Shown here piece by piece: positions 1 through 9,234 of a stretch of 46,100 nucleotides of DNA (its first letter is position 1; each line of letters begins with the position of its first letter). The DNA is from Actinomadura sp. CNU-125 (GTDB lineage Bacteria; Actinomycetota; Actinomycetes; Streptosporangiales; Streptosporangiaceae): positions 1-46,100 of the forward strand of contig NZ_MKJY01000443.1 of NCBI RefSeq assembly GCF_001942465.1. Reading direction: 5' to 3'. The notes below the pieces were generated by a model, which ran no database searches, was not told where the DNA came from, and saw only the letters and a program-made list of their open reading frames with translations. Both the position numbers and the translations under genes were made by a program.

Positions 1-271
1 CCGGCGGCGGCACGTGGGAGCCGTCGGCCCGGCGCGGTTCGGCCGGCTGCTCCCCCGCCGGCGCCGCGCGGCGCTCGGCCAGGACGGCCATCAACGCGCG
101 CGCCGTGTCCGCGTCCATCCGCAGCAGGACGCTCGGCGTCCCGCCCTGGTCGACGAAGGGGGACACCGACGGGTCGGTCGGCAGCTGCGAAAGCGCGGCC
201 CGCATCTCCTCGCGGAGATCCTGGGCCAGCCGCAGCGCCTGTCGGTCACTGTCGCTCAAGTGTGCGGTCAT
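1..271 (-). CDS. Hypothetical protein, N-terminal part (runs off the window)
   Basis: The gene reads leftwards from an ATG at 271 and is still open at base 1, so only about 90 residues are visible. A GGAG ribosome binding site lies about 8 nt before the ATG. The first 40 residues look like an amphipathic helix (LSDSDRQALRLAQDLREEM), followed by a segment with a second helix (MDADTARALMAVLAERR) and a Pro/Ala/Glu-rich tail. I do not recognise the family. A cluster of palindromes lies 60-110 bp upstream and may be its operator region. Start and frame are well supported; function is unknown. Confidence 0.6.
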   Translation of the reverse strand, partial: MTAHLSDSDRQALRLAQDLREEMRAALSQLPTDPSVSPFVDQGGTPSVLLRMDADTARALMAVLAERRAAPAGEQPAEPRRADGSHVPPP

Positions 272-328
272 CGCGATCTCCGGCGAGTTCACGTGCGGGG
301 GTCCGGGGCAATCCTGCTAGCAATGGCG

Positions 329-357
329 TGCATGTGCAAGAGCCGATGCACGTGCAT
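329..357. promoter_or_regulatory. Paired TGCAYGTGCA palindromes, candidate operator
   Basis: TGCATGTGCA at 329-338 and the perfect 12-bp palindrome ATGCACGTGCAT at 346-357 share a core and are centred 18 bp apart. They lie about 60-90 bp upstream of the leftward gene starting at 271. Spaced similar palindromes of this sort commonly bind a dimeric repressor; that role is inferred. Confidence 0.4.
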
Positions 358-358
358 T

Positions 359-379
359 TTACGGTATATCTCCCCGTAA
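359..379. promoter_or_regulatory. Inverted repeat TTACGG-N9-CCGTAA
   Basis: Perfect 6-bp arms TTACGG (359-364) and CCGTAA (374-379) flank an AT-rich TATATCTCC spacer. It directly abuts the paired palindromes at 329-357, so the two may form one control region. The architecture is typical of TetR- or MarR-type operators, but no cognate regulator is identified. Confidence 0.35.
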
Positions 380-685
380 CCTTCGCGCACGCCGCTCGTT
401 CGTGACCGCCCCATGCACCGCGTTCCGGCCGTCCGTAACGTCTTGACCAGCACAAATGCCGATCACCGACGGTGAGCCCTGATCGTCGCGGCACCGCGGC
501 GGGCGGACGGCCCGGGCCGCGGACCCGGTCGGCGACGTTGCGAGTTCCCGCCGGTCGGAGGGGCGTCCGCATAGCGCCCCGACGAGCGGGAACGCCACCG
601 GCGCCGGCACGTCCGCTCCGCCCTGAGACTTATCTCACTCGCCCGGAAGACGCCGGGCGCGCGCCTCGCCGACGGCCGTGTCCTA
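380..685. other. Intergenic, no supported gene
   Basis: Between the palindrome cluster and the 3' end of the MFS gene I see no convincing coding frame, RNA gene or repeat. Confidence 0.5.
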
Positions 686-2127
686 TTACTCCCCGCGCCA
701 GGGAAGACTCAGCGCCGCCGCGACCGCGAGAACGCACACGACGACGGCGACCACCCGGTACCCGGCGGACAGCCCGCCGGTGAACACCTCGATCACCCGG
801 GCCCGCGCCGCCGTGTCCCCGCCCGCGGCGCCCAGAGCTTCCCCGACCGAGTGCGCCGGCCCGCCCGTCCCGGACGGCGGCCCGCCCGCGAGGCGGCCGG
901 TCAGGACCGTCCCGAGGACGGCGACGCCGAGCGCACTGCCGATCTCCCGTGCGGCGCTGTTCAGGCCGGAGCCGAGACCGGCGCGGGCGGGCGGCAGCGA
1001 GGCCATGACGCGGACCGACAGCGGCGGCACGCACAACCCCATCCCGATCGACATGAGCGTCAGGACGAGCGCGTACAGGGGATAGGGCGTCGATGCGTCC
1101 GCGAAGGACAGCAGCCCCAGTGCCCCGCGATCGTGAACAGGCCGAGCGCGGCCACCGCACGGACGCCGAACCGCTCCGTCAGCCCCACGCTCCGCCGCGA
1201 CACCACCACCATGCCGACCACGAGCGGGACGATCGCCGCACCGGTGAGCAGCGGCGAGTAGCCCTTCGCGTACTGCAGGTACTGGGCGTTGACGAAGAAC
1301 AGCGCGAACAGCCCGAAGAACGCCAGGGCGATCCCGAGCACCCCGCCGCGCACCGGCGCGATGGCGAACAAGCGCGGGTCCAGCACCGGATGCGCCGTGC
1401 GCGCGCGCACACCGCGAACAGCGGAAGCAGGACGGCGGCGCAGCGAACCCGGCGAGCACCGGCGCGGACGTCCAGCCGCGCACGGGCCCCTCGATCACGG
1501 CGAGCAGCAGCGCGAACGGCCCGCCGGTGATCAGCGCGACACCGGGCGCGTCGAGGGCGGCCGGGGGCCGCTCACCGCGCGGCGCGAGCGCGCGACCAGC
1601 GCCGCCAGGACGACCGCGACCGGCGCGCCCTGGCAGGAAAAGGCGCCTGCCAGGGCAGCCACTGCAGGACCGCTCCCCCGGCGACGTTCGCGACGCGCCG
1701 CGACGCCCGTCGCGGCCGTCCAGGCGGCGATGGCGCGGGCCCGCCCCGGCGACCAGCCGTCCCGCCAGCATGACGGGCACCGCGGTCGCGGCGGCCGACA
1801 GCAGGCAGCCCGCGGCGAAGACGCCGAGCCCCGCGAGCAGGACGCCTTTGCGTCCGTACCTGTCGCCGAGGGCCCCGGCGAGGATCAGCAGGCAGCCGAA
1901 CACCAGGACATAGGAGTCGACGATCCACAGCAGCTCCGTGGACGACGGGGCGAGCGATCCCGCCGAGAGTGCGGGGATCGACAGGTTGATCGCGGCGACC
2001 ATGGCCACGACCAGCACGACACAGCCGCACATCAGCGACGTCATCGCGCGTCCGGGTCGGGCGGGGGCGCCGATCGCGATGACGCGGGCCGGGGCGGCGC
2101 GGCGTCACGGGCGGCATCGGGCGTCAT
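686..2127 (-). pseudogene. MFS drug/multidrug exporter (DHA2-like), multiply frameshifted
   Basis: Major facilitator superfamily integral membrane transporter, probably a proton-coupled exporter. The start ATG at 2127 is preceded by GGAGGT. After a short leader the frame slips, then reads through helices 1-4 with the MFS loop motif GDRYGRKG. Further slips scatter the middle over other frames: 'NVAGGAVLQWLPWQA' and 'PVLDPRLFA...YLQYAKGYSPLLTGAAIVPLV' are recognisable MFS segments. The last helices (YALVLTLMSIGMGLCVPPLS to the TAA at 686) return to the first frame. All expected parts appear present and in order, so several single-base losses explain the picture; whether they are real or sequencing errors cannot be told here. 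It is divergent to a LysR remnant, a common regulator-exporter arrangement. Confidence 0.75.
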
Positions 2128-2160
2128 GGGACCTCCGGGGTCGGTGAAGAGACGCGGCTC

Positions 2161-2821
2161 ATCCGGCCGCACTGACCGGGACGTTCACGCTGCAGGCCGA
2201 GGACGGCACCATCAGCGTGCTGGCCGGGACGCTGCTCGACCGGATCGCGGCGGACGCCCCCGGCGTCACGCTCCGGTTCCTCGGCGAGGGCCCGCGCGAC
2301 GCCCACCTGCTGCGCCACGCGGAGGTCGACCTGGAGGTCGGGTGATCGACGCCGCCGTCCCCGACACCAGGGTCGAACCGCTCCTGGAGGACCGGTTCGC
2401 CTCGGTCGTCCGCCCGGGCCGTCCGCTGGCCGGCCGGACGCCGACGATCGCCGAGTGGGCGTCGGCCGCCCACATCGTCAACACCCGGCGCGGCCGCCTG
2501 ACCGGGCCGATGGACGCGCGGCTCGCCGAAGCCGGGCTCGGCCGACGGCCGGCGGCAACCGTCCCCACGGTCGCCGCCGCACTGCTCGTCGTCCGGGGAA
2601 GCGGCCTGATGGGCTTCGCCGCCGAACGGCTCCACCGGCCCCTGGTCGAGGACCTCGGGCTCGTGTGGGTACCGATCCCGCTGGAACTGCCGCCGCTCGT
2701 CCTGTCCCTGGCGTGGCACGCTCGCTACGACGCCGATCCGGCCCACGCGTGGCTGCGGGAGTGCGTCCGGGCGGCGGTCCACGACGTCGCCACAGGACCC
2801 GCAGTAGGGTCGGCACGGTGA
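2161..2821 (+). pseudogene. LysR-type regulator remnant, DNA-binding domain missing
   Basis: Only the effector-binding part of a LysR-type regulator is present. It begins at TFTLQAEDG, the strand that opens this domain, runs to about 2342 in one frame, then continues one frame over (VIDAAVPDTRVEPLLEDRF...) to the TGA at 2819-2821. The N-terminal winged helix and linker (about 90 residues) are absent and cannot fit, because the divergent MFS start codon is only about 35 bp upstream. Unlike the simple frame slips elsewhere, this needs loss of roughly 270 bp or more. The product could not bind DNA as a normal LysR protein. Confidence 0.75.
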
Positions 2822-3909
2822 CGCAGACCCTCGGCATCCGGGCCCTCAACCGGGCGACCCTGGCACGGCAGTTGCTCCTGGCGCGGGAACGGGCACCGGT
2901 CACCGAGGCCGTGGGCCGGCTGCTCGGGATGCAGGCGCAGGAGCCCAAACCGCCCTTCCTCGGCCTGTGGACGCGCCTGGACGGCTTCGACGCGGCCGAA
3001 CTCCGCGCGGCGCTGCACGACCGCACGCTCGTCCGGGCGACGGCGATGCGCGCCACGCTGCACCTGATGACGGCACCGGACTACACCGCCTTCCGCACGA
3101 CGTTCCAGCCGGTCCTGGACGGCGCGATGCGGGCGCTGGGCGACCGCGCCGAGGGGCTCGACGTCGGGAAAACGGTCGAGGCGGCACGCGCGCTGCTGCA
3201 GGACGGGCCGAGAACGTTCAACGAGATCCGCGCGCTCCTTCAGGAGGAGTTCCCGGACGTCAACGAACGCGCGCTCGGCTACGCCGTCCGGATGTGCGTC
3301 CCGCTGGTCATGGCGCCGACGGACGACCGGTGGACCTTCCCCCGCGCGTCCGGGTTCGCGCTCGCCGACTCGTGGCTCGGCTCGGCGCCCGCCGCCGAAC
3401 CGGACGTCGACGCGCTGATGCTGCGCTACCTGGCGGCCTACGGGCCCGCCTCGGCCGCCGACGCGCAGACCTGGTCGGGGCTGGCCGCGCTCGGCGAGGT
3501 GTTCGACCGGCTGCGGCCGCGGCTGCGCGTCTTCGCCGACGACGCGGGCTGCGAGCTGTTCGACCTTCCCGACGCGCCGCGTCCGGACGAGGACGTCCCG
3601 GCGCCCGCGCGGTTCCTGCCGGAGTTCGACGCGCTCGTCCTGGCGCACGCCGACCGGCGGCGGATCATCGCCGACGCCCACCGCCCGTCGCTCACCACGA
3701 AGAACCTGCGCGTCCGCGCCGTGTTCCTGTGGGACGGGTTCGCCCGGGGCGTCTGGGAGACCGAGTACAAACGCCGCGTCGCCACCCTGCGGCTCCGCCC
3801 GTTCGAGCCGCTGCCACCGGAGGCCGTCGAGGCGCTCACCGCCGAGGGCGAGGCGCTGCTGCGCTTCGTCGAACCGGCGGCGAAGGAGACCGCGGTCGCC
3901 GTAGCATGA
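2818..3909 (+). CDS. Winged-helix protein of the AlkZ/YcaQ (HTH_42) family
   Basis: 363 residues, usual length for the HTH_42 family, whose studied members AlkZ (Streptomyces) and YcaQ (E. coli) are DNA glycosylases that open alkylation damage and interstrand crosslinks. The catalytic Q-x-Q of that family is visible as Q39-A-Q41 in LLGMQAQEPKPP, followed by LWTRLDGF, LVRATAMRATLHLMT and the C-terminal FLPEFDALVLAHADR and FLWDGFARG segments. It starts at GTG 2818, overlapping the LysR-remnant stop. A TAGGGT -10 box lies 7 nt upstream and there is no Shine-Dalgarno sequence, which suggests a leaderless transcript. Family assignment is strong; the exact lesion is unknown. Confidence 0.85.
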   Translation: MTQTLGIRALNRATLARQLLLARERAPVTEAVGRLLGMQAQEPKPPFLGLWTRLDGFDAAELRAALHDRTLVRATAMRATLHLMTAPDYTAFRTTFQPVLDGAMRALGDRAEGLDVGKTVEAARALLQDGPRTFNEIRALLQEEFPDVNERALGYAVRMCVPLVMAPTDDRWTFPRASGFALADSWLGSAPAAEPDVDALMLRYLAAYGPASAADAQTWSGLAALGEVFDRLRPRLRVFADDAGCELFDLPDAPRPDEDVPAPARFLPEFDALVLAHADRRRIIADAHRPSLTTKNLRVRAVFLWDGFARGVWETEYKRRVATLRLRPFEPLPPEAVEALTAEGEALLRFVEPAAKETAVAVA

Positions 3910-4051
3910 CGCTATGGGGGCGATCAACTCCGAATAGTGATCGATCTGATATCTGTATTGATTGAAAGATCCACCATTTCGGCGCAAGCTGTCTCCGACG
4001 TCAGGAATGTCCCGCCCGTTCCTTCCGACACACCGCCGACAGGACGCGACC

Positions 4052-4330
4052 ATGTTCGAGATCTGGGAGACGAACGAGCCGGCCCGGCTCATCAGCGACG
4101 CGGGGAGCCTGGAGGTGGCGCTGGAGAAGGTCGACACCATGTGCCGGCTCCGGCACGACCAGGCCGTCGCCCACATCGGCGACGAACGGGAGAACTACCA
4201 CTTCGAGATCCGCGGCGACGACGGCCGGGCCCTCGCCCGCCTGAGCTACGTTCCCGACACCTCCCGCGCCTACCAGAGCGTCGTGATCGAGGAGATGCGC
4301 CACCCGCACCCGGCCACCGACGGACACTGA
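4052..4330 (+). CDS. Small hypothetical protein (92 aa)
   Basis: The protein begins MFEIWETNEPARLISDAGSL and has alternating helix/strand character, with VVIEEMRHPH near the end. It is acidic and has no membrane segment, so it is probably cytosolic. AGGA lies about 9 nt upstream of the ATG. The preceding 140 bp is unusually AT-rich (GATCGATCTGATATCTGTAT) and probably holds the promoter. I do not recognise the family. Confidence 0.65.
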   Translation: MFEIWETNEPARLISDAGSLEVALEKVDTMCRLRHDQAVAHIGDERENYHFEIRGDDGRALARLSYVPDTSRAYQSVVIEEMRHPHPATDGH

Positions 4331-4483
4331 CGGGCACTGACGGGCACCGCCGCGCCCCGTCCCGACCGGCGCGTCCCAAGGCCACAGACAGCCACCGGCC
4401 CACCGACGCGTCCCCGCACGGACGCGGGCGGGGACGTGACAGGATGCCTCCTGTCGTCGACGGAGCAGCCTCACCAGACGGGA

Positions 4484-5781
4484 GTGCCGGTGCGCAAGGC
4501 GCGGCGATCGCCACTGCGGGACGAGGCGGCGGAAGAGGCCGGAGAGCTGACCGCCGCGGCCCTGGCCGCGCTGTCGCACGGCGACCCCGACGCCTTCCGG
4601 GAGCGGACGTCGCCCTCGCCACGCACGCGGGCGGCCCGTGGACGCGGGCCGTCGACCGCTGCCTGGCCGGACGGCTGCACGGCGCGGTCACCACCGCGTG
4701 GGAGCGCGGCTGGCAGCCCGCCGACGTCGTCCGTTACACGGCGCGCCGTCGCACCGCCCGGCATGCGCGGATCGCGGCGGACGCGATCGCCGCGGAGTTG
4801 CGCGCCTACTCCGCCGCGACCGTGGACGAGCGCTGGCACGAGCAGCTCGCCGACCTCGACGCCCGGGTCTGGTGGGGCGAAGACGCCGACTACGCGGACG
4901 CCTGGTGCGCGCGCGAGGACGCGGACCGCGGGACCTTCGTGGCATGCACCGCCGAGCTCGTCCACCTCCTGGAGGGGCTGCCCCGGCTCGCGCGGATCGG
5001 GCCGCTGCCGGGGGCCGCGCGGCAGGACGTCCCGCGACACCGCGCCCGCGACGTCGACCAGCGGATGCTCGGCCGGGTACGGGCCCTGCTCGCGAAGGCG
5101 GAGTCGACGGAATTTCCTGAAGAGGCCGAGGCGCTCAGCGCGCGCGCCCAGGAACTCATCGCCCGCCACAGCATCGACCGCGCGCTCCTGGACGCCGAGT
5201 CGGACGACGTGGCCGGGCCCGCCGGGTGCCGTGTGCCCGTGGACAACCCGTACGACGCGCCCAAGGCCGTCCTGCTGACGGTCGTGGCGGACGCCAACCA
5301 CTGCCGGGCCGTCTGGCACCGCGAGCTCGGCTTCTCGACGGTGCTGGGCTTCCCCGCCGATCTGGCGGCGGTGGAGATGCTGTTCACGTCCCTGCTGGTG
5401 CAAGCGACGTCGGCGATGGTGCACGCGGGCCCCCGGCGGGACGCGCACGGGCGCTCACGGACGCGGTCGTTCCGCCACGCGTTCCTCAACGCCTACGCGG
5501 CGCGGATCGGCGAACGGTTGCGGGACGCGGCCGGCGGGGTCGCGGAACGGGCCGCCGCGGAACGGGAGGCATCGGGCGCCGACGGGAAGGATCCGCTTCC
5601 CGTGCTGGCGGCGCGCGACGGGGTCGTCGACCGGGCCGTCGAGACGATGTTCCCGAATCTGGCCAGGGGACGGGCGGGTTCGGTGTCGAACCTCGAAGGC
5701 TGGGCGGCCGGGCGGGCGGCCGCGGACCTCGCCAGCCTGAACGGCCGCTCCGAGGTCACCGGGGCGCGTCGCCGTACCTAG
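4484..5781 (+). CDS. DUF2786 domain protein, one frame slip
   Basis: The conserved DUF2786 block is LGRVRALLAKAESTEFPEEAEALSARAQELIARHSID, followed by the long C-terminal region typical of actinobacterial members. The N-terminus (VRKARRSPLRDEAAEEAGELTAAALAALSHGDPDAFRE) is in one frame and the rest (LATHAGGPWTRAVDRCLAG onward) in another; the slip is near 4600 and the length fits one missing base. I take the GTG at 4484 as start; the GTG at 4490, with GGGAG just before it, is equally possible. The molecular function of DUF2786 is not established. Confidence 0.75.
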
Positions 5782-5796
5782 GCTCCGCGCACGGGG

Positions 5797-5818
5797 TCCC
5801 CCCGGGGGGCGAGGGGGA
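5797..5818. terminator. G/C hairpin between convergent genes
   Basis: TCCCCC and GGGGGA arms surround a perfect CCCCCCGGGGGG palindrome (5798-5809). It sits between the convergent DUF2786 and HTH genes and may terminate both. There is no U-tract, as is usual in actinobacteria. Confidence 0.5.
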
Positions 5819-5868
5819 CGTCCGTTCAAGTGCTCGCCTCTGCTCGTCGGGATCGGACGGGGAGCGGG

Positions 5869-6081
5869 TCAGCCCTTCTTGCGCCGGGTGTTCCCGCCGC
5901 GGCCGCGCAGCGGGACCTGCGCCTCCTTCAGGACGTTGTAGATGAACCCGTACGACCGGCCCGTCTCGGCCGCCAGATCCCGGATGCTCTCGCCGGCCGC
6001 GTACCGGGGAGCGAGCTCCTTGGCCAGCTGCCGGCGTTCGTCACCGGTGACTCGGGTACCCCTCGACAGCGTTCGGGTCAC
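5869..6081 (-). CDS. Small helix-turn-helix protein (70 aa)
   Basis: The sequence RVTGDERRQLAKELAPRYAAGESIRDLAAETGRSYGFIYNVLKEAQVPLRGRGG contains one classical HTH (SIRDLAAETGRSYGFIYNVL) and a basic Gly-Arg-Lys tail. It matches a small, widely conserved actinobacterial HTH family. GTG 6081 is chosen because GAGGAGG precedes it; the longer upstream extension lacks family character. Probably a DNA-binding accessory or regulatory protein; targets unknown. Confidence 0.8.
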   Translation of the reverse strand: MTRTLSRGTRVTGDERRQLAKELAPRYAAGESIRDLAAETGRSYGFIYNVLKEAQVPLRGRGGNTRRKKG

Positions 6082-6263
6082 GGCAACCTCCTCTTCGACG
6101 GCTGGGCCGCGGGTCCGTCCCCGCAGCTCACAGCAGTGTTGATCTACCCAACGTACACATTCCCCCCAATTACGCCCGCGATGCCGCACGAATCGCCGCG
6201 AATTCGGCCGAAGCTGGTCTTTTCCGTGGTGAACGGCGTGTCGTGACCCGATCTCGACCCCGG

Positions 6264-6284
6264 TTATCCACAGAACGCGTTTCT
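6264..6284 (+). promoter_or_regulatory. TTATCCACAG box with AGAA-N5-TTCT, upstream of paralog A
   Basis: TTATCCACAG (6264-6273) overlaps an inverted repeat AGAA-N5-TTCT (6272-6284). It begins 87 bp before the paralog A start codon. The same composite element precedes paralog B at 89 bp. TTATCCACA is also the classical E. coli DnaA-box sequence, so DnaA binding is one possible role. Confidence 0.55.
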
Positions 6285-6350
6285 ACTGCGCCGGACCGTC
6301 ACGGCGGCACATGCTGTCCCCGTTCCCGTCCCGCTCGGAAGGAGCCCCGC

Positions 6351-7303
6351 ATGACCGTCACGATCCCGGTTCCCGCGACGACCACTTCCCGCTTCGCCGT
6401 GGCCGCCGACCACGTCCCCGACGATCTGGTGAACCTCCTGCTGCGCACCCCGGCCGCCCGTACGCTCCGCACATCGCCGGGCGTGTCGGCTCTCCCCAGC
6501 TCGACCTCGCCCGGGACGAACCGACCAGCATGCGCTGGAACCCCCTGGGCGTCAGGGCCGCCCGTCCCGAGGACCGGCGGGACGAGTGGGCCTTCCACGA
6601 CGCCGAGCAGTTCGCCGTCGTCACGGCCGCCGCCCCGATCACCGACCAGCCCCGTGCGGGACAGGTCGCCCGCGCCGCCGCCCGCGCCCTCGCCGAAGCC
6701 GTCGGCGGGGTCGCCGCGGACCTGGTCACCGGCCACATCCTCGCGCCCGGTGCCGAACGGCCCCGTTTCGTCCTCGCCGACCAGTGGCTCGGCGACGTCC
6801 TGCCGCCCTTCCGGGCGAACGGCCGCTGCACCGCCGCCGAGCCCGAGCGCGATCCCGAGGGCGTCAACGGCTGCTCGTGCGTCCGTCTACGCACCCGCGG
6901 CCTCCGCCGCTTCGGGCTTCCCGAACTCCAGATCGACGGCGTCGCCTGCCCGCACGATCTCGCCGCGCTGAACGTTCTGCGCAGCACCGCACGCAGGCTC
7001 CTGACCGACCACTGGTCCTGGCTCGCCACCGGCCCCACCGACCGCTCCCGCACCATTGACCACGACGTCCACCTCACCGGGACCGACTTCGGCGAGTTCT
7101 GGGGTTCAAGCCGCCGCGCCCACCCCGTACCAAGCCCCTTCCGGGTCCGTCTCGGCCCGCTCGCCCCGCGCCTGCTGACCGTCGGCCCGCCCGAAGAGTT
7201 CGAGGGCACCGTCAACGACTGGCTCTGGGGCGACCAAATCCCCCTTGGCCTCTATGACGTGGTCAGCTCCCCCGCCGACCCGCCTCTTCCGACGGCCGCC
7301 TGA
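6351..7303 (+). CDS. Unrecognised Cys-motif protein, paralog A (one frame slip)
   Basis: Paralogous to the protein at 15004-15906. Both start with a short beta-rich stretch (MTVTIPVPATTTSRFAVAADHVPDD here) and share a core: FVLADxWLGxxLPP, GRC, CxCVRLRxRGLRRFGLPEL, GVAC, DxAALNxLRxTAxRLL, LTGTDFxxFWG and VNDWLW. Four Cys are shared and could bind metal. The first ~40 codons are in one frame and the remainder in another; the slip is near 6470 and the length fits one lost base. An AGGAG site lies 8 nt before ATG 6351. No signal peptide or membrane segment is visible. Function unknown. Confidence 0.7.
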
Positions 7304-7530
7304 CGCATCACCCGGCGGTTCGACATGTGTGGCTCCCACTGCAGCGTGGGAGCACCGCACGGTCACTTGCCCCGCCCCCGCAAATCACGCGAAACCACCA
7401 GGCAGCGCACCGGGAACACGAAAAAGATCTACACCCCCAGAATCTTAAAGTGACCGAATCTCCACGCTCCGTAGTCGATCCGGTTACGATCGGAACCCGA
7501 CGGTGACCAAGGCGATCCCCCGGGGCGAAC

Positions 7531-8538
7531 ATGAACCGTTTCGTGCCAGATCTCAGACTCGCCGCCGTGGCCGGCAACCTGTGCCGCTCCGCATGCGGCG
7601 CGCTGGGCTGCACGGCCGCGGCCGGCGTCATTTCCATCGGCGCCCCCGCCGCGGGAGCGGAGGCCGCCCACGCCGGCGAGCCACGGCCACGCAGGCAGGT
7701 CTCGGCCGCCTGCAACCACCCCGAGCGGATCAGAGCAGCACCCTTCATCGCACCCGCCGTCCACGAACCGGGCGACTCGGCCGAGCCGTCTCGTCCCGTG
7801 GCCGTCGCGAACGCGCCCGGGCATACACGGCCATCGCCGGTCCGTTCTCCTGTCGGCCCGCTGGAGACGGTGCTCTTCCTGCTCCTCCTGCTCCCGGTCA
7901 TCGCGGGGATCTGCTACCCGCTGCGGCGCCGCGCCGCAGCGCGCACGCGAGCAGCCGAGCCGGCCCCCCGGACGGTGCTCCGCTGCAGGCCCCCGTTCGA
8001 CCCGTTCGCCATCGAAGCCGTGGGCCTGGCCGGTCCGGGAGCCCTCGCGACGGCGCGCGTGATGGGCCTCGCGGCGCTCGGGACGCACACCTCCTCCCTG
8101 GTTGTGATCCCCCGGCCCGACGCCATCAGAATGTTCGGCCTCGACGAAGACGAATTCCTCGACGACGACATCACCGAACTGTTCATTCCGGGAAACCTCG
8201 ACGCCGCCCTGGCATACCTGGAAACCGAGCTGGCCATCCGAAAGAACGCCGGAAAGCCCGCCGTCCCCCGTTTGCTCCTCATCGCCGACTGCGCGGGCGA
8301 AACCGACCGGATCCACGAACTCCTGGCCCGACATCAGAATGGCGTGTCGGCGATCCTGATGGGCCCCTGGACCGGTGACCGCGCGACCATCACCGCAGGC
8401 GGTCTGGTGATCGGCCCACCGGACGAGACCGAGCTCCCCGATCGCCTGCCGACGATGTCCACGATGCAGGCCCGCGACCTCCTCCACGCCGCCGCCGTCC
8501 CCCCACCGGTCCGCAAACGCCCCTCCCGTCGCCCCTGA
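7531..8538 (+). CDS. Membrane-anchored protein resembling part of LysM-BTAD regulators
   Basis: 335 residues. An Ala-rich N-terminal segment resembles a weak signal or membrane sequence (residues 20-45), followed by a Pro/Arg-rich linker and a clear transmembrane helix (LETVLFLLLLLPVIAGICYP, about 111-130). The cytosolic part has VGLAGPGALATARVMGLAAL, LVVIPRPDA and AILMGPW, which recall the middle region of actinobacterial membrane proteins carrying LysM and BTAD transcriptional-activator domains. Neither of those domains is present here, so it is a short orphan version or an unrelated look-alike. Ribosome binding site is weak. Confidence 0.65.
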   Translation: MNRFVPDLRLAAVAGNLCRSACGALGCTAAAGVISIGAPAAGAEAAHAGEPRPRRQVSAACNHPERIRAAPFIAPAVHEPGDSAEPSRPVAVANAPGHTRPSPVRSPVGPLETVLFLLLLLPVIAGICYPLRRRAAARTRAAEPAPRTVLRCRPPFDPFAIEAVGLAGPGALATARVMGLAALGTHTSSLVVIPRPDAIRMFGLDEDEFLDDDITELFIPGNLDAALAYLETELAIRKNAGKPAVPRLLLIADCAGETDRIHELLARHQNGVSAILMGPWTGDRATITAGGLVIGPPDETELPDRLPTMSTMQARDLLHAAAVPPPVRKRPSRRP

Positions 8539-8839
8539 CGAACACAGTGGTCCGGTCTAGTCGCGTCGGCGTTCAGAACCCGGCCGGTAGATACTCGCGG
8601 GACGCCACCGGACCACAAACAACGCCGACGCACAACCAGAGAATCGTGGCAACCGACAGAAGCCACCCGACACCCGAACCACAACAAAGACACGCGAAAG
8701 CGCCTCGCCCCCAGCCCCGCGTAGACACCCAGTTGATCACCCCCAAAGGTGAACCGAGGTACGAACAAACGGACGACGAACAAGTCACCCCACAAGTCCC
8801 GCCGCCCAACGGTCGTCACAACACTGGTCATGTTGATCA
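8539..8839. other. Gap with lower GC, no supported gene
   Basis: This stretch is clearly less GC-rich than its neighbours (runs such as ACAACAAAGACAC) and does not have the third-position GC of local genes. It adjoins the IS30 relic and probably is its decayed 3' flank. No intact frame or terminal repeat could be fixed. Confidence 0.4.
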
Positions 8840-9225
8840 AACACCGACCAGTTCATGCAGACGCTCGGCCACACGGGCGAAACGGCCGTTAAGTTCGCGA
8901 ACACCGGCATCGGGTTCACGGGTGTGGAGGGGCCGCGCTCTCGCAAGGTGCTGCCGCAACCAGCCGTTGGCGTTCTCGCCAGAACCGCACCCCAAGCCGG
9001 GTAACTGAAGCAGGCCATGATCGCGGGGCCATGACGAGCGCACCCGGCGCGATAGTCCCGCCGCCCGACCCCAAGCGCGCCTGAGGCGGGACGGCAAGTC
9101 TGAACAGCCGTGACCAGCACGTCCCGGAAGCTTTCGACACCGTGGTCACCAAGAGAATCCGGGAGCGGGACGTACCGGACCACCCGCTCGACGGATCTGC
9201 CGATGTTTGCAAAGAGCCGAGGCAT
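8840..9225 (-). pseudogene. IS30-family transposase relic
   Basis: Reading leftwards, two pieces of an IS30-type DDE transposase are recognisable in different frames. The first is SVERVVRYVPLPDSLGDHGVESFRDVLVTAVQT, matching the family's LVERTTRY...LPGDHTAE...DALV region. The second is GENANGWLRQHLARARPLHTREPDAGVRELNGRFARVAERLHEL, matching [25 protein letters not shown]...ELNGR...AERLH. The N-terminal third is absent, the catalytic core between the pieces is scrambled, and no terminal inverted repeats were found. It is a decayed, immobile fragment. Confidence 0.65.
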
Positions 9226-9234
9226 CAGGCATTT

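Noticed and set aside
1289..2160. Rightward coding region upstream of the LysR remnant
   Set aside because: This stretch is antisense to recognisable MFS transporter segments and shows no HTH; it is a shadow frame fused to the LysR fragment.
8334..8840. Minus-strand gene beginning MINMTSVVTTVGRRDLW
   Set aside because: It overlaps the end of the 7531-8538 gene, has low third-position GC and no ribosome binding site or family features; probably transposon flank.
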